The notes: generated by a model not told the origin, from the letters alone. A DNA stretch of 64,000 nt from Allodiplogaster sudhausi (GCA_945643635.1 CALZFC010000040.1:2958501-3022500), one strand, 5' to 3'; numbered from the stretch's first letter, positions 21,901-34,375 are shown. Made by a program: numbers and translations.

Positions 21901-24900
21901 TTCAAAAAAATTTTTGTGTGAACAGTTGAAAGTATGTATATTTTATGAATAGACGTATCTCGCTTCAAACTCAATATTTCTCAATTTTCTTTTTTTTATT
22001 GGCATCATCGTTGGATTCTAAACAAAAACTGCCTAGATGTTTCAGTCAACTATTTCATTTTCACATCGAAAAATTACTTTTAATATTTGAATTTGACGGT
22101 TAAGTACCTTATACTCATTTGTGTGTGGGTGTTATATCTCAAAATGTATAGCATTAAAAACTGTATAACATACCTTCTTTTCGTTTAGCCAGGATGTCCC
22201 TAAGGGGGTAAAAAATAGGCGCAAACAGGCGTACCTCGGAGATGTGGGATTCAAGGAATGCGTGATAAAGAAGTTAAATTCTTATTGTAACATAAAATGA
22301 ACAACTTCATTCGATTCAGCTTGTTCCTTTTCATAAAATCTCCCTACAAAAATTTAATAAAAATATCAATTTCCATGAAAATAACGCATTTTTCGATTTT
22401 TCTGCAATTGTCAGAAAATAACCTAAAACTATTCAAAGCGCTGTATTTTCAACGTTTTCAGCGAGAACAGAATGCGGATAATAGTGTTCAGTACGCGACA
22501 AAATTCTCTACATCATACATCCATTACATCTGGATAGGGCGTCCCCACCAATGACAGTATCGATTTTCCTACGGCGGTCGCGACAAAACTGACTGATCCG
22601 CATTTTCCAACTTTTCGTGCAATCTTAATGTTTCGTACTCATCCAATACATCATTCTGCTCCACGAAGCACACTAAGGTCAGAATCGATGTTTGTTTTGC
22701 TGATTTCCCGTGGTAAAAGCCCGCAAAAGGGTTTGCACGCGCGCGGATTTGAACCTGCGGCCCATGACATTCGACGTGCACAACCAATTGGCGAAAATGA
22801 CATAAAAAATTCATTTCTGGAAAATGCCAAAACCAATCTTAAAGGTTGACCTATCAACTGATAGCTATTTTTGCGCTCTATCGAAATAAATATATCCGCC
22901 AAAAAGTGTAAATTGGCAGCAAGGCCAAATAAGTGGCCAAAATATTCGAACCCAAAAAAGTAGATCAACAATCTATACATTATAACGTGATGTATGGGAT
23001 AGTTGCTCGTCTTCGCGAAAGCTATCGAATGGCATATAACATGTGGCGATAAGTTCAATCCGCGAGCAATCACAGCCGCGGTAATGTATCACCAACAAAT
23101 TGACTTTCCAAAGAAGTTCAGGGCACTTTTTCGATACTGCAGCGGAATAGCAAATAGTGACTGATAAATAATGTCCTCTCTATTAGTAAGAGTACCGAAA
23201 AAGAGCCCTGGAGTCCATTGAAAAGTCAATTTGTTGGTGATACATTACCGTGGCTATTATTGCTCGCGGATTGAACTTATCGCCACATGTTATATGCCAT
23301 TCGATAGCTTTCGCGAAGACGAACAACTATCCCATACATCACGTTATGATGTATAGATTGTTTGATCTACTTTTATGGGTTCGAATATTTTGGCCACTTA
23401 TTTGACCTTACCGTCAATGTACACTGTTTGGCGGATATATTTATTTCGATAGAGCGCAAAAATAGCTATCGGTTGAGAGGTCAACCTTTAAGATTGGTTT
23501 TGGCATTTTCCAGAAATGAATTTTTTAATGTCATTTTCGCCAATTGGTTGTTCACGTCGAATGTCATGGGTCGCAGGTTCCAATCCGCGCGCGTGCAAAC
23601 CCTTTTGCGGGCTTTTACCACGGGAAATCTGCAAAATAAACATCGATTCTGACCTTAGTGTGCTTCGTGGAGCAGAATGATGTATTGGATGAGTACGAAA
23701 CATTAAGATTGCACGAAAAGTTAGAAAATGCGGATCTCTCAGTTTTTACGCGACCGCCAAAACTGAGAAAATAGGAAAATCGATACTGTCATTGGTGGGG
23801 ACGCCCTATCCAGATGTTATGGATGTATGATGTAGAGAATTTTGTCGCTTACTGAACAGTATTATCCGCATTCTGTTCTCGCTGAAAACGTTGAAAATAC
23901 AGCGCTTTGAATAGTTTTAGGTCATTTTCTGACAATTGCAGAAAAATCGAAAAATGCGTTATTTTCATGGAAATTGATATTTTTATTAAATTTTTGTAGG
24001 GAGATTTTATGAAAAGGAACAAGCTGAATCGAATGAAGTTGTTCATTTTATGTTACAATAAGAATTTAACTTCTTTATCACGCATTCCTTGAATCCCACA
24101 TCTCCGAGGTACGCCTGTTTGCGCCTATTTTTTACCCCCTTAGGGACATCCTGGCTAAACGAAAAGAAGGTATGTTATACAGTTTTTAATGCTATACATT
24201 TTGAGATATAACACCCACACACAAATGAGTATAAGGTACTTAACCGTCAAATTCAAATATTAAAAGTAATTTTTCGATGTGAAAATGAAATAGTTGACTG
24301 AAACATCTAGGCAGTTTTTGTTTAGAATCCAACGATGATGCCAATAAAAAAAAGAAAATTGAGAAATATTGGTGTTAAAGAAGGTTATGTGCACTTAAAC
24401 TTTTCCCCTACTTTTGCATGCCCAATCAAGGGAAAAAATTTTATAACTAAATTGACCTTCTAATTTTCTTCATAGTGCGCATAGGTACCCCTGATTAAAT
24501 TTTGGATAGCCAAATCAAAAATTTTTACCCCGGGGCAGGCCCCCATGGAGGGTTAGCGAATTGAGATGAAGATGACTCGGGGGCGATCTCGATCGGAGGC
24601 ACTATGCTGTCCTTCGACTCGTGGGCTCAACTCACGAAAGCGAGCAATCGGCCTCGTGTGGTTGCTGTTCCGGAAGATACGAGGAAACGGTTCTCTATTC
24701 ATTCATACAATTTACTTATTTTTGCTAGCTTTTTTGAGTGTTGTATTCGGGAATATTTACTTTGGTTTAGCGAATAGCTTTTACAGACTTGCGGATGACA
24801 CGATGAAGATGGAGAAGGCAGAGAACAGAAAAGCAAAGAGGGCTAAACTTGAAGAGGAACGGAGGAAAACAAGAGAGGAAAAAGCAGCGCAGAAAGCACA

Positions 24901-25779
24901 TGAGGTACTATTTAATTTTATTCCTGAAGGTTTAGAGAACAAAAATGGATTCGAAGTGCAAGACCGTGTTTATTTTTACAATTTTTTTTATGAGTCCTTC
25001 CTTGACGCTTCAATCCTTTCCACAGATATATTTTTACGTTATCGTTGAGGTGGTTCATGCAGTGAATAAGTAATGTTAAATTGAAGCTGGACGAGGGCGA
25101 AATCGCGAGTGACGAGGAGAAGAAGGCTCAGAACTCCTCCTCCGGCAATTCCTCCACTTCTTCCTCTTCTTCTTCTGATTCTGACGAGAATGACAACGGA
25201 GTCGATTCACGAAGGAGAAGACGCAACCGAAGACGCGCAGAACGCAAGAAGGTTACTGTAGGGGAAGGGGTTTGGGGAACTGTGGTTCCCGTTCTGCTGG
25301 GTTTCACAAATCAGAGAAGCTTAGCTGCCAGGACGACGAAGAAGACGTTGATCACTATCCTTTTTCATTCTGATTAGTGCAAAATAGGGGTTACTTATGT
25401 CGTACTCGGTTTCCTTCCATAATAAAATACCTTCTCAGCCGCCAAGCCTACCTCCATTCTTCCAAAATCTCTACGAGAATCGGGTAGCTATCATCTCCGC
25501 TCTGAGCATGGACCATCGAAGGGCGTTCATTGACACTCTCACTCAGGTTAAACTTATCCCAATTTATTTCTTTTTGTAATAAAAGTTTTAGTTCCTTTTC
25601 ATGTTGTTCTGTTAAATGAAGCCTCACTATTTTCATAAGTTCTTTCTTCCTCTTTTACATGCATACTTTTCCTCCTTCAGATATCATCCCAGAAGGGCGG
25701 AATCAACCACTCCCAGCAACAGCAGATAATGACTGAGCTGCAGTCTGCTTTCGGGCAAGGAGCTTCCTCCTACCAGTGA
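18953..25779 (+). CDS. Large nuclear-type protein of unknown function
   Basis: Not recognised. Exons: 18953-18982, 19034-19111, 19328-19591, 19809-19919, 19986-~20109, 20200-20412, 20718-20801, 20836-20989, 21044-21228, 21293-21423, 21467-21745 (internal frame change, probably one more intron), 24566-24689, 24787-24904, 25087-25251, 25439-25545, 25681-25779. Phases agree across most junctions. Features in order: acidic N-terminus (MDEDVNGSAE), Ser/Arg-rich basic segment (RRTRTRSASVALRRSSSS), a fold-like stretch with AERFHIWFEQPDERGLRVGG, an acidic patch (DGDGFDLDDGDQQS), a helical part with WMRRHLETLIKLYVRKW, DEDDSG, a charged coiled-coil (KMEKAENRKAKRAKLEEERR), a poly-Ser/Asp segment, RRRRRNRRRAERKK and a Gln-rich end. 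A nuclear/chromatin or RNA-processing role is inferred from composition only. Introns of 34 nt and 43 nt occur; the 2.8-kb intron contains a hairpin element. Confidence 0.6.
21967..24372. mobile_element. 2.4-kb near-perfect hairpin element
   Basis: Inverted arms of about 1.17 kb (21967-~23140 and ~23190-24372) with a ~50-bp loop. The outer ends read CAATATTTCTCAATTTTC on both sides. Arms differ by scattered substitutions and one small gap. No protein family recognised; the open frames present are mirrored in both arms. Each arm contains a tRNA-like A/B box pair. It lies in an intron (21746-24565) of the large plus-strand gene. Target duplication is not obvious. Confidence 0.85.
23537..23586 (+). 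promoter_or_regulatory. tRNA-like A and B boxes in the right hairpin arm
   Basis: TCGCCAATTGG at 23537-23547 resembles the internal A box and GGTTCCAATCC at 23576-23586 the B box of RNA polymerase III genes. The left arm copy (minus strand, 22745-22795) has GGTTCAAATCC, closer to consensus. Spacing is slightly shorter than in a true tRNA and no complete cloverleaf is evident. Suggests a tRNA-derived internal promoter, as in SINEs. Confidence 0.45.
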
Positions 25780-27090
25780 TTTCTCTCTGCTCCCCTCTTT
25801 CAGTAGCCGCACTTTTCCTCGCATTCCAACTACCTTCACCATCCTAAGATTCATTTAAAGTTTCTGTCAAAGTGCCAATGGATTGTTATTTTTATGCTGT
25901 TTGAGATTATTGACGTGAATTCTGCTAGCAAAATTAACGATATGCTGTTTCATCTCTTCGCTCAATGTCAGAATTCTTATTGGTTTGATGCTAATGACAT
26001 GCTGATATCTGTATTGTGACGGCCTGAAGAGAGCTCTTCTGTGAATGTGCGTTATTTCTTTGTTGTAGTTGTCTGTTACAAGGTGCGAATGAAGCATGAT
26101 TTAGCGATCAAATTATGCAGGGTATTTAATTACTAAAACAAGCATATGCTCTTATCTCACTCACTAGCTCATCTTCTGCAGAGAACTGTGGACTCAGCGG
26201 ATGCCATCGAGTTGTGAAGAGGAGCCATTCCTCATCATCACTCGGATGGGAAGGCGTCACTGCCTCGTTCCTCACGAATAGCAAATGGCCTCAAGCGGTC
26301 CACCTTTCCAGAACGAGCACCATCACTTCCAACTCCACGCTGAGGTTGCCTTCAAGATCTCTGGCAAATTCCGCTACCATAACTGGCCTCCGCTTCATCC
26401 TTTCATTCACTCCATTTCTATAAGAAGCATTGGCGAGTTTTTAAGTTTTTTCAATTGGTTTACCCTAGGTACATTGAACTTAATTAAGTTTGTGGAAGAC
26501 AGCGGCAAATGTTTAATGAGGCCGTTTAACTCGTAACCAAACGAGAGAGAACGTGGGGTGGAGAGAGCGAGAGGGGGAAAGAGAGCAACTAGAGAGACAG
26601 GCAAGGGTGAGGGTAGGGGAATGAAGAGGAATGGAACATTATGAATGAGCGAGTCTGCCCGATATGAGCCTGCATCAATGTTACGCTTCATTGCACTGGG
26701 AGAGAGAAATGGACATCGAGATTCACTGAGAGATTTTAGCAACATCTCTTGCAACAAGAAAATTGGTGGGATATGACCCTGGCCCTCTCCTTTTATATGC
26801 ATCTGACCACGAGTTAGCACTCACTAACCCATCCAGGCAGAGCAGCAGCATGTCATGTCGGTGTTGCAAACCGATGAGTTGGGCTTGCAGAGTTGTGCAA
26901 GCAGTTTCCTGACCCAGCTTTCGTATTGCACCAATACTAGGCTCAAAATACAACTCACTCTAACAAGAATTTCTAACTAGAACTGAAAGTTCACAACTCG
27001 TCTCCCACTCTCACTCAGATTTTTCTTTATCTTACATGATTTAAATGCGACAGCATTGGCTAATGTGGTTATTCGATTGTAAAATAGTAT

Positions 27091-27129
<39 letters not shown>

Positions 27130-27387
27130 TAACAATCGAATAACCACATACCACTCTCCGGCCTTGTCTCACTCAATCTCCTTTCGCCACAGGTTTTATT
27201 CCCATCTACGAATTTCTGCTGTCTTACAATTAGCCCATTTCTCTCACCGTTTCAATCATCCTTTGTCAGCTGTTCGCGCTCCCTAGCCTTATTTCCTCCT
27301 CCTCCTCTTGCAATCGCTCAATCGCTCTCTCTCTCTCTCTATCTCTCTCTCTCTTATTCTTTCTCTTTCTCTCTCTTACTCTTTCTC

Positions 27388-27418
<31 letters not shown>

Positions 27419-28179
27419 CTCTCTCCCGGTCTCTCTCTCTTTCTCTCTCTTTCTCTCTCTCTCTCTCCCGGTCTCTCTACTCTTTCTTTCCTCTTATCCT
27501 CTCTTAGAGCCTGACAAGATTGAAGCACATTTGAATAGTATGCCAAGGAGGCCCGGTGGCGACGGCCTCTCGCACCGTAATTAAGCGACTGCTGCGACAC
27601 AGTGATGCTGTCTCTCTCTCTCCCTATATGTTATCTTTTCTTCCCTCAGTGTCTATGTCTCTCCTTTCCCATGCTCTTTTTCCTCTCTCCTTTCTCTGTC
27701 TTCTCTGGATGGACGCGCTCTCTCGCACTTGACCAGAAGAGTCCTCTTCTCCAGCGAGATATTCTCATCATGGCAGGCACATTAGCAACTGGATGGGACG
27801 CGAGCAATTAGACAGGTCTTTAGCATGAGAAGAAACGGAAAACATTACAAGTTCTCATAATCATTGCCTTTATTAGTTGTCGTTGTATGGTACAAACATT
27901 GCATGAGAAGCATTACAAAGTGTATCTGGCAGGCCAGGAGGGCCGATGGAGTTGGGGATTAACAGGAAAGAGCGAGGAAAGACGTACATAAGAGGAGCTA
28001 GCGATGGCAGAGGAGGTCACGAGATGCAGAGAAAAAGAGACAGAACAAAATATATTAGGCGAGGTGAGAAGTAAGAATAACGATGAAAAATCTTCCGGAT
28101 TCAACAAAGGACAGAGAAAAGTCAGAGAGCGAGAAGAATCTGAGATGGCAGGATGATATCAAGAGATTTCGTTGCGGGA
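25780..28179. other. Unresolved region with CT and TA repeats
   Basis: No gene model supported. A plus-strand stretch at about 26183-26440 has protein-like frames (FQLHAEVAFKISGKF) and a minus-strand stretch at about 26830-26950 reads SIGAIRKLGQETACTTLQAQ between good splice dinucleotides; either could be an exon. CT microsatellite at about 27322-27480, hairpin at 27063-27149. The part near 28179 is probably the caveolin 3' untranslated region. Confidence 0.35.
27063..27149. repeat. 18-bp perfect inverted repeat around a (TA)n loop
   Basis: ATGTGGTTATTCGATTGT at 27063-27080 is exactly complementary to 27132-27149, with about 50 bp between them, mostly (TA)n. Could be a mini-palindromic transposon remnant or a stable RNA hairpin if transcribed. 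Confidence 0.85.
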
Positions 28180-28716
28180 TCAAGCAGCGATTAGATCTGT
28201 TGGCTCGCTGTTCATTCCGTACTTGCGGACGTGGATCTTCGAGCAGATATTGGCGAGCGAACCAGTGAGAGGATTCAAGACTGCAGCCACCGCGCATGCC
28301 CATGCCTGCAGTTAATCAGGTTCTATTCCATTCTCTTTCTTTTCACAAATAGAAAATTTTTGGCGAAATAATAATTTTTAGACAATTATTCTTTGTTTTT
28401 TTAAAACATGGTTTTGCAGTTATGAGAGAGCAGCGCGTAATAATTAGTTGCATTCACATCGTCTGGTTATTTTATTTTGCTATGACGCAAACTTTTGTTG
28501 GTTAAGATAATGTAAACGTCTATTCATCCTAAGAAGGAAAAGGAAATTGGAGCTTGCGCAATGCACATTTTTGGCCAATGGTTAGACTCAGATTTCAGAA
28601 GGGAAAGAAGGAATTGTTAATTTAACTTTCCTATATGCTTAGGGCTACAAAGTTTATGCTAAAATAAGATATTTTTAGTAGTCATGCAATTTTATATAAA
28701 ATAAAACATATATTGC

Positions 28717-28769
<53 letters not shown>

Positions 28770-30083
28770 AGGATAAATATGAATGAACATACAGCTGCGA
28801 GCCAGCTGAGCGGAATGGAGAGAAGCTTAGCAGCCGGGACGACGAAGAAGACATTGAGAGCCGTGGCGAGAGCGAAGAGAATGGCAAAGAGAATGGAAGC
28901 GGGAAGCACGAAGAAAAGAGCGAAGAGACGGTAGAAAAACAAGCGAGTCCACTCGAAGACACGGAACACGAGACGCCACACGCAGTCCCAGCTGTGGAAC
29001 GACTCCGGCTAAATTCAGTCTTCAGTTCTTTATTTCTTCTGATTGTTCATGACTTCTTTTGTTTTTGATACGTTACTCGACTTGCTTAGCAAAGCAAGAC
29101 ACAACAGAAGAGAGAATGGAAGTGAGACGAATTGCTGGAAACACGAAACACCGACCCTCGGGATACAGCTGATATGACAAATATGTAGAGAGTTCTACTG
29201 AGTGACGAGACTCCTTCTGAATGACTATCGGAAACATGAGGAACTCTGAGCACACAAACACATACACACATACATACTCTATCTCTCTCTCTCTCCTCTC
29301 ATGAATTTTGCTCTTTCCATCTCCTAAGAGACCAAACGTGCACGTAAACAAGCTCAGATCGCAAGAGAGAAGGGAGAGAAAGAGAAATACAGTAGAAGGA
29401 GGGGATTGGGGGAAGAGAGTGTGCAGATTCTTTTCACAAGAGTCAAGAGATTGAAGTAAGAGAGAAAATAAAGTAGCATAGATAGATGAAGTGACCTCTG
29501 CGAAGATGTCCTCGAAGTGAAGTTTGACGTGGTCGTTGATGCCCTTGGAGTCCCTCTCGACCATGTCAATGCCAATGCTCATCTGGCCGCCCTCTCCGTT
29601 AGGCGCGCGCTCTTCAGCCGTGCCCTTCTTGGCGCATTGCCAAAAGCCGCGCTTCTTACCCTTCTCCTCCCTCCGCTCTCCTCCCTCCTCCACACCCGTC
29701 TCCTTCTTCTTGCTCGACTAAATGCAAGCAACTATAAAAGGCCGTCAAATAATACGGCACTGGTATTGCCAATGTCCATGTGGGTTTTCTGAACTGGGAA
29801 TTAATCCTCCCAGCAGCTGGCCAATTCGAATGAGAAACCAGGTGAGGGCAACAATTTGTACGGATTAATGGATAATGAGTATTCTCCCTATGAGCGGTCT
29901 CTGATTATAGAGTGGAAGGCATGGACATACCCCGAAGAGCCAAGTTTTCTTGGGTGCCTCCTTCTTGACGGGCGCCTCGACTGTCGCCTCTGCCGCGCCC
30001 TCCGCCGCGGTCTGCGCCGTGTCCGTGTCCGACTTCAGGGGAACTGCCTCCATCTCCACCTTCTCTATTCCTTCTGCGCTCAT
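28180..30083 (-). CDS. CAV: Caveolin
   Basis: Membrane-bending scaffold protein of caveolae. Four exons on the minus strand: 29931-30083, 29496-29717, 28793-29008, 28180-28305; all phase 0; 238 codons plus TGA. The N-terminal 125 residues are charged and specific (KKTWLFG, SSKKKETG). The caveolin signature region reads INDHVKLHFEDIFAEPESF, matching the family pattern INxHVKVxFEDVIAEP. Next comes HSWDCVWRLVFRVFEWTRLF, a long hydrophobic hairpin segment (LFFVLPASILFAILFALATA), a second hydrophobic stretch and the C-terminal SLANICSKIHVRKYG. Length is larger than the ~178 residues of vertebrate CAV1 because of the N-terminus. Intron 1 (29718-29930) is ordinary; a (TA)n tract at 28722-28768 lies in the last intron. 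Confidence 0.94.
28722..28768. repeat. (TA)n microsatellite
   Basis: About 45 bp of TA dinucleotides in the last caveolin intron. Confidence 0.95.
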
Positions 30084-30845
30084 TCTTAATTTAGATGTCA
30101 AGTCTGAGAGAAGCGTCGGTCATTGTCAAAGGTACGGTAGAGAGGCAAGTTTATGTACATTGTACGTATTAAATGAAACAGCTGATTGTGAGCAAGAGCG
30201 AAGAAGGCAAAGCGAAGGTGAACGAAAGAGGGGCCGACCAACTCTTTCAATAACAACAAAATGGGCAGATGGGCTCTTTTTTCTCTCTTGCACGATTGGC
30301 TTGCAGAAGAAGAAAATGAGCAGAAAGGATTCGAGAAAGAGCGAAAAGGGGAAGAAGGGAGAAAGAGGCCTGGCTATCTGTGTATGTCTAGAGTACCTGC
30401 TCCGCGTGACTGGAGTGGACGAGAGAGAGAGGGGGGTGGAGGGAGGGGCAGAGATGGAGAGAGAGGAGGTCGTGTGGGAATATAGGCAAGAAGCAAGTGA
30501 TGCGGGATGGACACGCGGAGGCCAGGAAGGCAATGCCTGGCTAGGTCAGGAGGAGACCGAGCTAAGCACAGATGCCCCCTCCCCCTTAGCCTCGCCATCC
30601 TCTCCTTCTCCGCCCTTCTCATCCTGCTCCGCCCACATTGCTGGACTCTCTCTCTCTCTCTCATCCCCTTTCTCTAGCTCTCTCTCACTATCGGTATATG
30701 GTCCGCCATCCTATCGTCTTTTTTTGTAACATACTGCCGTATTCACTCTTCTAGATCTCGTTCTCTCTCTTAATCATAACACTCTACCTCTCTCTTTCTC
30801 TATATCTTCCTCTCTCTCTCTTTCTCTTTTCTCTCTCTTCTCCCT

Positions 30846-30887
<42 letters not shown>

Positions 30888-31953
30888 CTCCTTCTCCATG
30901 TCATTTCCCTCCTTCGCGGCTGCTCAGTGCCTGTGGACGGTAGCGTGATAGCTGCGCCACATGTGCAGCAAGCGAGGGCCGAAGGAGCAGAGTACTCTTA
31001 CGTCCATAAACATTAATGCGAGCTAAGATGGAGAGAAAGAAAGAGAGAGGAAATAGGAGAGAGAGAATGTGGAAGAGGGTGAAAAGAGAACGAGAGAGTA
31101 AAAGGAGAGAGAGAAAGGTGGAAAGAGAGGGAAAGAGAGAAAGAAAGAGGAAAAGGAGAGACATCGATGAAAAGAGTTGAAGAGAGAGATAAACAGAGTG
31201 TGAGATAAAGACGAGTGAATTGACGGCTGCAACAACAGCAGCGGCACCAGTGTGAACAGGCAAGAGAGATTGGATTACTGCGCGAGGGACAAAGCAATGG
31301 GTTACCTGAATCGGGCTGAGGTGGTGGGAGAAAGAGAGAATAGGGGTGAGAGGGAGAAAGGTAGGAGAGATAGAGAGAGGGAAGAGTGAGAGAGAAAGAG
31401 GGGGGGGGGGTGGTAAAGAAGGGGGCTAGAGAGAACGAGTCCGAATGAGACATTGAAGACGAAAGTGATTGAAGTTTGGAACCGTAAGATATAAGGCGAT
31501 AATTGCGAGAATGAGAAACACCTGAAGGACAATGCGCATGTATGAGGACAAAACAAGACATGGAGAGAGAGTGAGAGGAGCAGAGAAGGAAAATAGGACA
31601 TTAGTGAAGAAGAGATGGAAGCGAGTGAGAAAGGATGGAAGAGTGAAGCTCATCAGAAGGAGAGATGTAACGGACAAGGAAAAGAATTGTTCCCATTCAG
31701 TTCTCCTTTAGATAATGACTTTCATCTCTTTTCCATTGCTCACTTCTCTCATGACAGGCCAGGAAACCTAATCTACACAAAGTAACGGTAATAACTTTTT
31801 TTTTTACCGCTTTCAACCGGTGTTTGCCTGGAGAGTTGGGGAATGCCAGAAGACTTCTTCGGAAGAAGATGACATAGCGAGGAGCAGAAAAAGAGATAGA
31901 AGTAGAGAAAGAGAGATAAGCAGTGAAAGTGAGATAAGCAGAGAAAGAGAGAA

Positions 31954-31999
<46 letters not shown>

Positions 32000-33421
32000 T
32001 AAGGCAGAGAGTCGAACACTCTTCATCAATCTCGCGCGGCTTCTTCTCCCGCTCGGGGCATCACCCAGGAGTAATCTTTCCCCTGAGCCAGGCAAGGCCA
32101 TCCTCATCTCTGCCATCTCTTCTCATTTCTTAATTTCTTCCTTTCTGTATCTGATGCTCTCTTTCCATTTCTGCTCTCTAACTCTCGTTCCGTTCCTGTT
32201 TCTCTCTCTCTCTCTCTCTCTCTTTGTTTCTCTCTCTCTCTCTCTTTCTGTTTCTCTCTCTATCTCTACTTGTCACACTATTCCCTCGGGGTCACCACGC
32301 TAACAGAGAAGAAAGACAAGGAGTGAGCGATTGTTTCAGAGCAATGGACACTCTGCCAGATGATTCTGCTTCGCAATCCCTGTGACAACGTCTGTTGTCT
32401 TCTGCCCTTGTTATCTGCTACTTCCCTCTCTCAAACTCCCTCCCTCCCTTTCTCTGCCACTCTCACTCTCAGTTTCATTCCCTCTCCTTCTCTGAATACT
32501 GCTTTCTAGCCCGCAACCTCCGTTCACTTCATTAAATCCGCCAACTGTACACACAGCGCAGAAAGTATAATACTTTGCCCGGCTGGCTGGAAAGTTCGTT
32601 TTTAAGTACGCAGAGAACGTACTTTAAAAACGACAGAAACGAACTTTCAGGCGGAAAGCGAACTTGCCGGCCATAAGTTCGTTCTATCCGCACTTTAGAT
32701 TATTCGAATATTCTACCATTTGAATATTCGAATATTCGAATTCATGAACGTCAAGTGTGAGTGACTTGGATGCGAGTCACTCTCTCTTTCTCTCTGTCTC
32801 TGTGCCTCTATCTCTCACTCTCTCTCCCTGTCTCTCTTTATGTCTGTTGTTTGTCTCTCTTTCTTTCTGTCTCTCTCTCTTTGTCTCTGTCTCTCTCGCT
32901 CTCTCTCTCTCTCACTTCTGTCTGTCTCTCCGTCTCTCTTTCTCTTTGTCAGCCCATCTTTATCTCTGTCTATCTCTCTCTCCCTCTCTCTACAGCTCCC
33001 CTCCTCATCCTGTTCCCCCCTCTCTTTCTAGCGCTCTCTCTCCTCCCTCACTCTTTCTCCCTCTCTACAACTCCCCTCCTCATCCCTTTCCGCCTCCCTC
33101 TCTCTCGCTCTAATTTACTTCCCCATCTTCTTTTCTCTTCCCTGAACATCTTCCGCTTAAGTTGTTGGCTGCTGTCCCGAGTCACGCAAGCATCGGGCTG
33201 TTACAAGAGTTTATTTGTAAAAAAAAAAATTAAAATCAAAGCAAATATGAAAAAGAAACAATACAAGAAAGCAACACTCAGTCGCAGTTATCTCTTTGAC
33301 CCGGCAAACGCGCCAAGAAAATGCGGCTACGCATCAACTGAAATGCATTGCGCGATACTCAGGCTGACAATGTGTTTTATTCAATGTATTATTGATATCT
33401 TAAGCTACTTATAGTGGCGAC
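30084..33421. other. Microsatellite-rich intergenic region
   Basis: Over 3 kb dominated by purine runs (30400-30480, 31030-31400, 31900-31997) and pyrimidine runs (30640-30890, 32200-32265, 32780-33110). Long open frames here are simple-repeat translations. A run of ten G lies near 31401. A hairpin cluster starts at 32548. No gene supported. Confidence 0.6.
32548..32695. repeat. Cluster of short hairpins with AAGTTCG motif (copy A)
   Basis: Begins GTACACACAGCGCAG. GAAAGTTCGTTT pairs with AAACGAACTTTC about 40 bp away, with an inner stem TTTTTAAGTACG / CGTACTTTAAAAA; a further pair GCGAACTT / AAGTTCG follows around GCCGGCCA. At least five AAGTTCG or CGAACTT copies within 150 bp. Confidence 0.7.
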
Positions 33422-33808
33422 ATTGCGGAAGTCGTCGGAGAGCGCCTCCGCCGGCGCCTCGGGTCGCGAGGGCCAACATCTGGGGTCTGTTTGTAATTGA
33501 TTGTTTTGGTTTTTATTCTTTTTTTTTGTTAATACAACTTATACTGTTCGTGGCTATGCCTCTTATGCCTCAAATAATTGCACCTTTTCCACTTTTTATG
33601 GACTAATAACGCTTGGATTTTGTAGAAATCCTCTTGATTTCTTTGAGTAGGCAATTTTTGTTGCAGAGTCTCAACAGGCGCGAGAAGCTCAACCCCCTCG
33701 TCAAGCATCCCAACTTCCTGACTGCATTGTTTTGTGGCCCCGTTTATTTTAGATTGTTGCATCTCGTGTGTTTTTGTACATTGTTAGTAAATGATAAATG
33801 TGGCTAAA
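33422..33808 (+). CDS. Candidate two-exon coding fragment, unidentified
   Basis: Plus-strand frame GDIAEVVGERLRRRLGSRG at about 33422-33488 ends at a GT and joins in phase to an exon from about 33667 (acceptor TTGCAG) reading SLNRREKLNPLVKHPNF and running to a stop near 33807. GC content of the first part is clearly higher than the surroundings. Upstream exons are not resolved and no family is recognised. Confidence 0.3.
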
Positions 33809-33974
33809 ACAAAATTGGCATTGTTTTTACCGCATTCTATCGTCTTGAATGAACGAAAGATGGAGGGGCAGCAGAGAAGGGTGGATGAAAGGGAGGGAGC
33901 ACTGCAATGCAGGAGGGTAGCAGAGAAGGAAGGGGGGGGAGGGGGGTAGCGACCCCGCCGCCAGGCCGGGGTGG

Positions 33975-34141
33975 CCGGCTAAGTTCGTTTTCCTGATACT
34001 TGCACGCAGCACTTCTCAGTGCATGCAAAGCGAACTCAGCTTAGTAACAGGAAAACGAACTTTGAAGTGCCGGTTCCGATTTTTCACTACAAAGTTCGTT
34101 TTGCGAGTGCGGCAAACCGAACTTCCTGCGCTGTGTGTACC
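33975..34141. repeat. Cluster of short hairpins with AAGTTCG motif (copy B)
   Basis: AAGTTCGTTTTCCTG pairs perfectly with CAGGAAAACGAACTT about 50 bp downstream, with an inner GCAC/GTGC stem; AAAGTTCGTTTT and CCGAACTT follow. Ends CTGCGCTGTGTGTAC, the reverse complement of the start of copy A, so the two clusters lie in inverted orientation 1.3 kb apart. Confidence 0.7.
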
Positions 34142-34277
34142 TCTCCTAAACGATTTGTTGGAAAACGATTTCAGAATCGCTGCCTGGAAAGAAATGGGTC
34201 GGCATCAATAATAATGCAGTTACCATCTCACTTCAAGCGAGAATTACTTCGAAATCCCTTGTCTTTTCCACCTTCTC

Positions 34278-34333
34278 TGTCTCTCTGTCTCTCTCTTTCT
34301 CTCTCTCTGTCTCTCTCTCTTTCTCTCTCTGTC

Positions 34334-34365
<32 letters not shown>

Positions 34366-34375
34366 GCTCTGCCTT
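34278..34375. repeat. (CT)n-rich tract
   Basis: About 95 bp of CTCTCTGTCTCT repeats in intergenic DNA. Confidence 0.9.

Noticed and set aside
22740..22800. A functional tRNA gene
   Set aside because: A and B boxes are present but I could not fold an acceptor stem or anticodon arm around them.
22651..23703. Open frames in the giant hairpin as protein genes
   Set aside because: The frames occur mirrored in both arms, have no recognisable domain, and cross the tRNA-like boxes.
30646..33400. A CRISPR-like or spacer-repeat array
   Set aside because: Repeats here are dinucleotide microsatellites without regular spacers.
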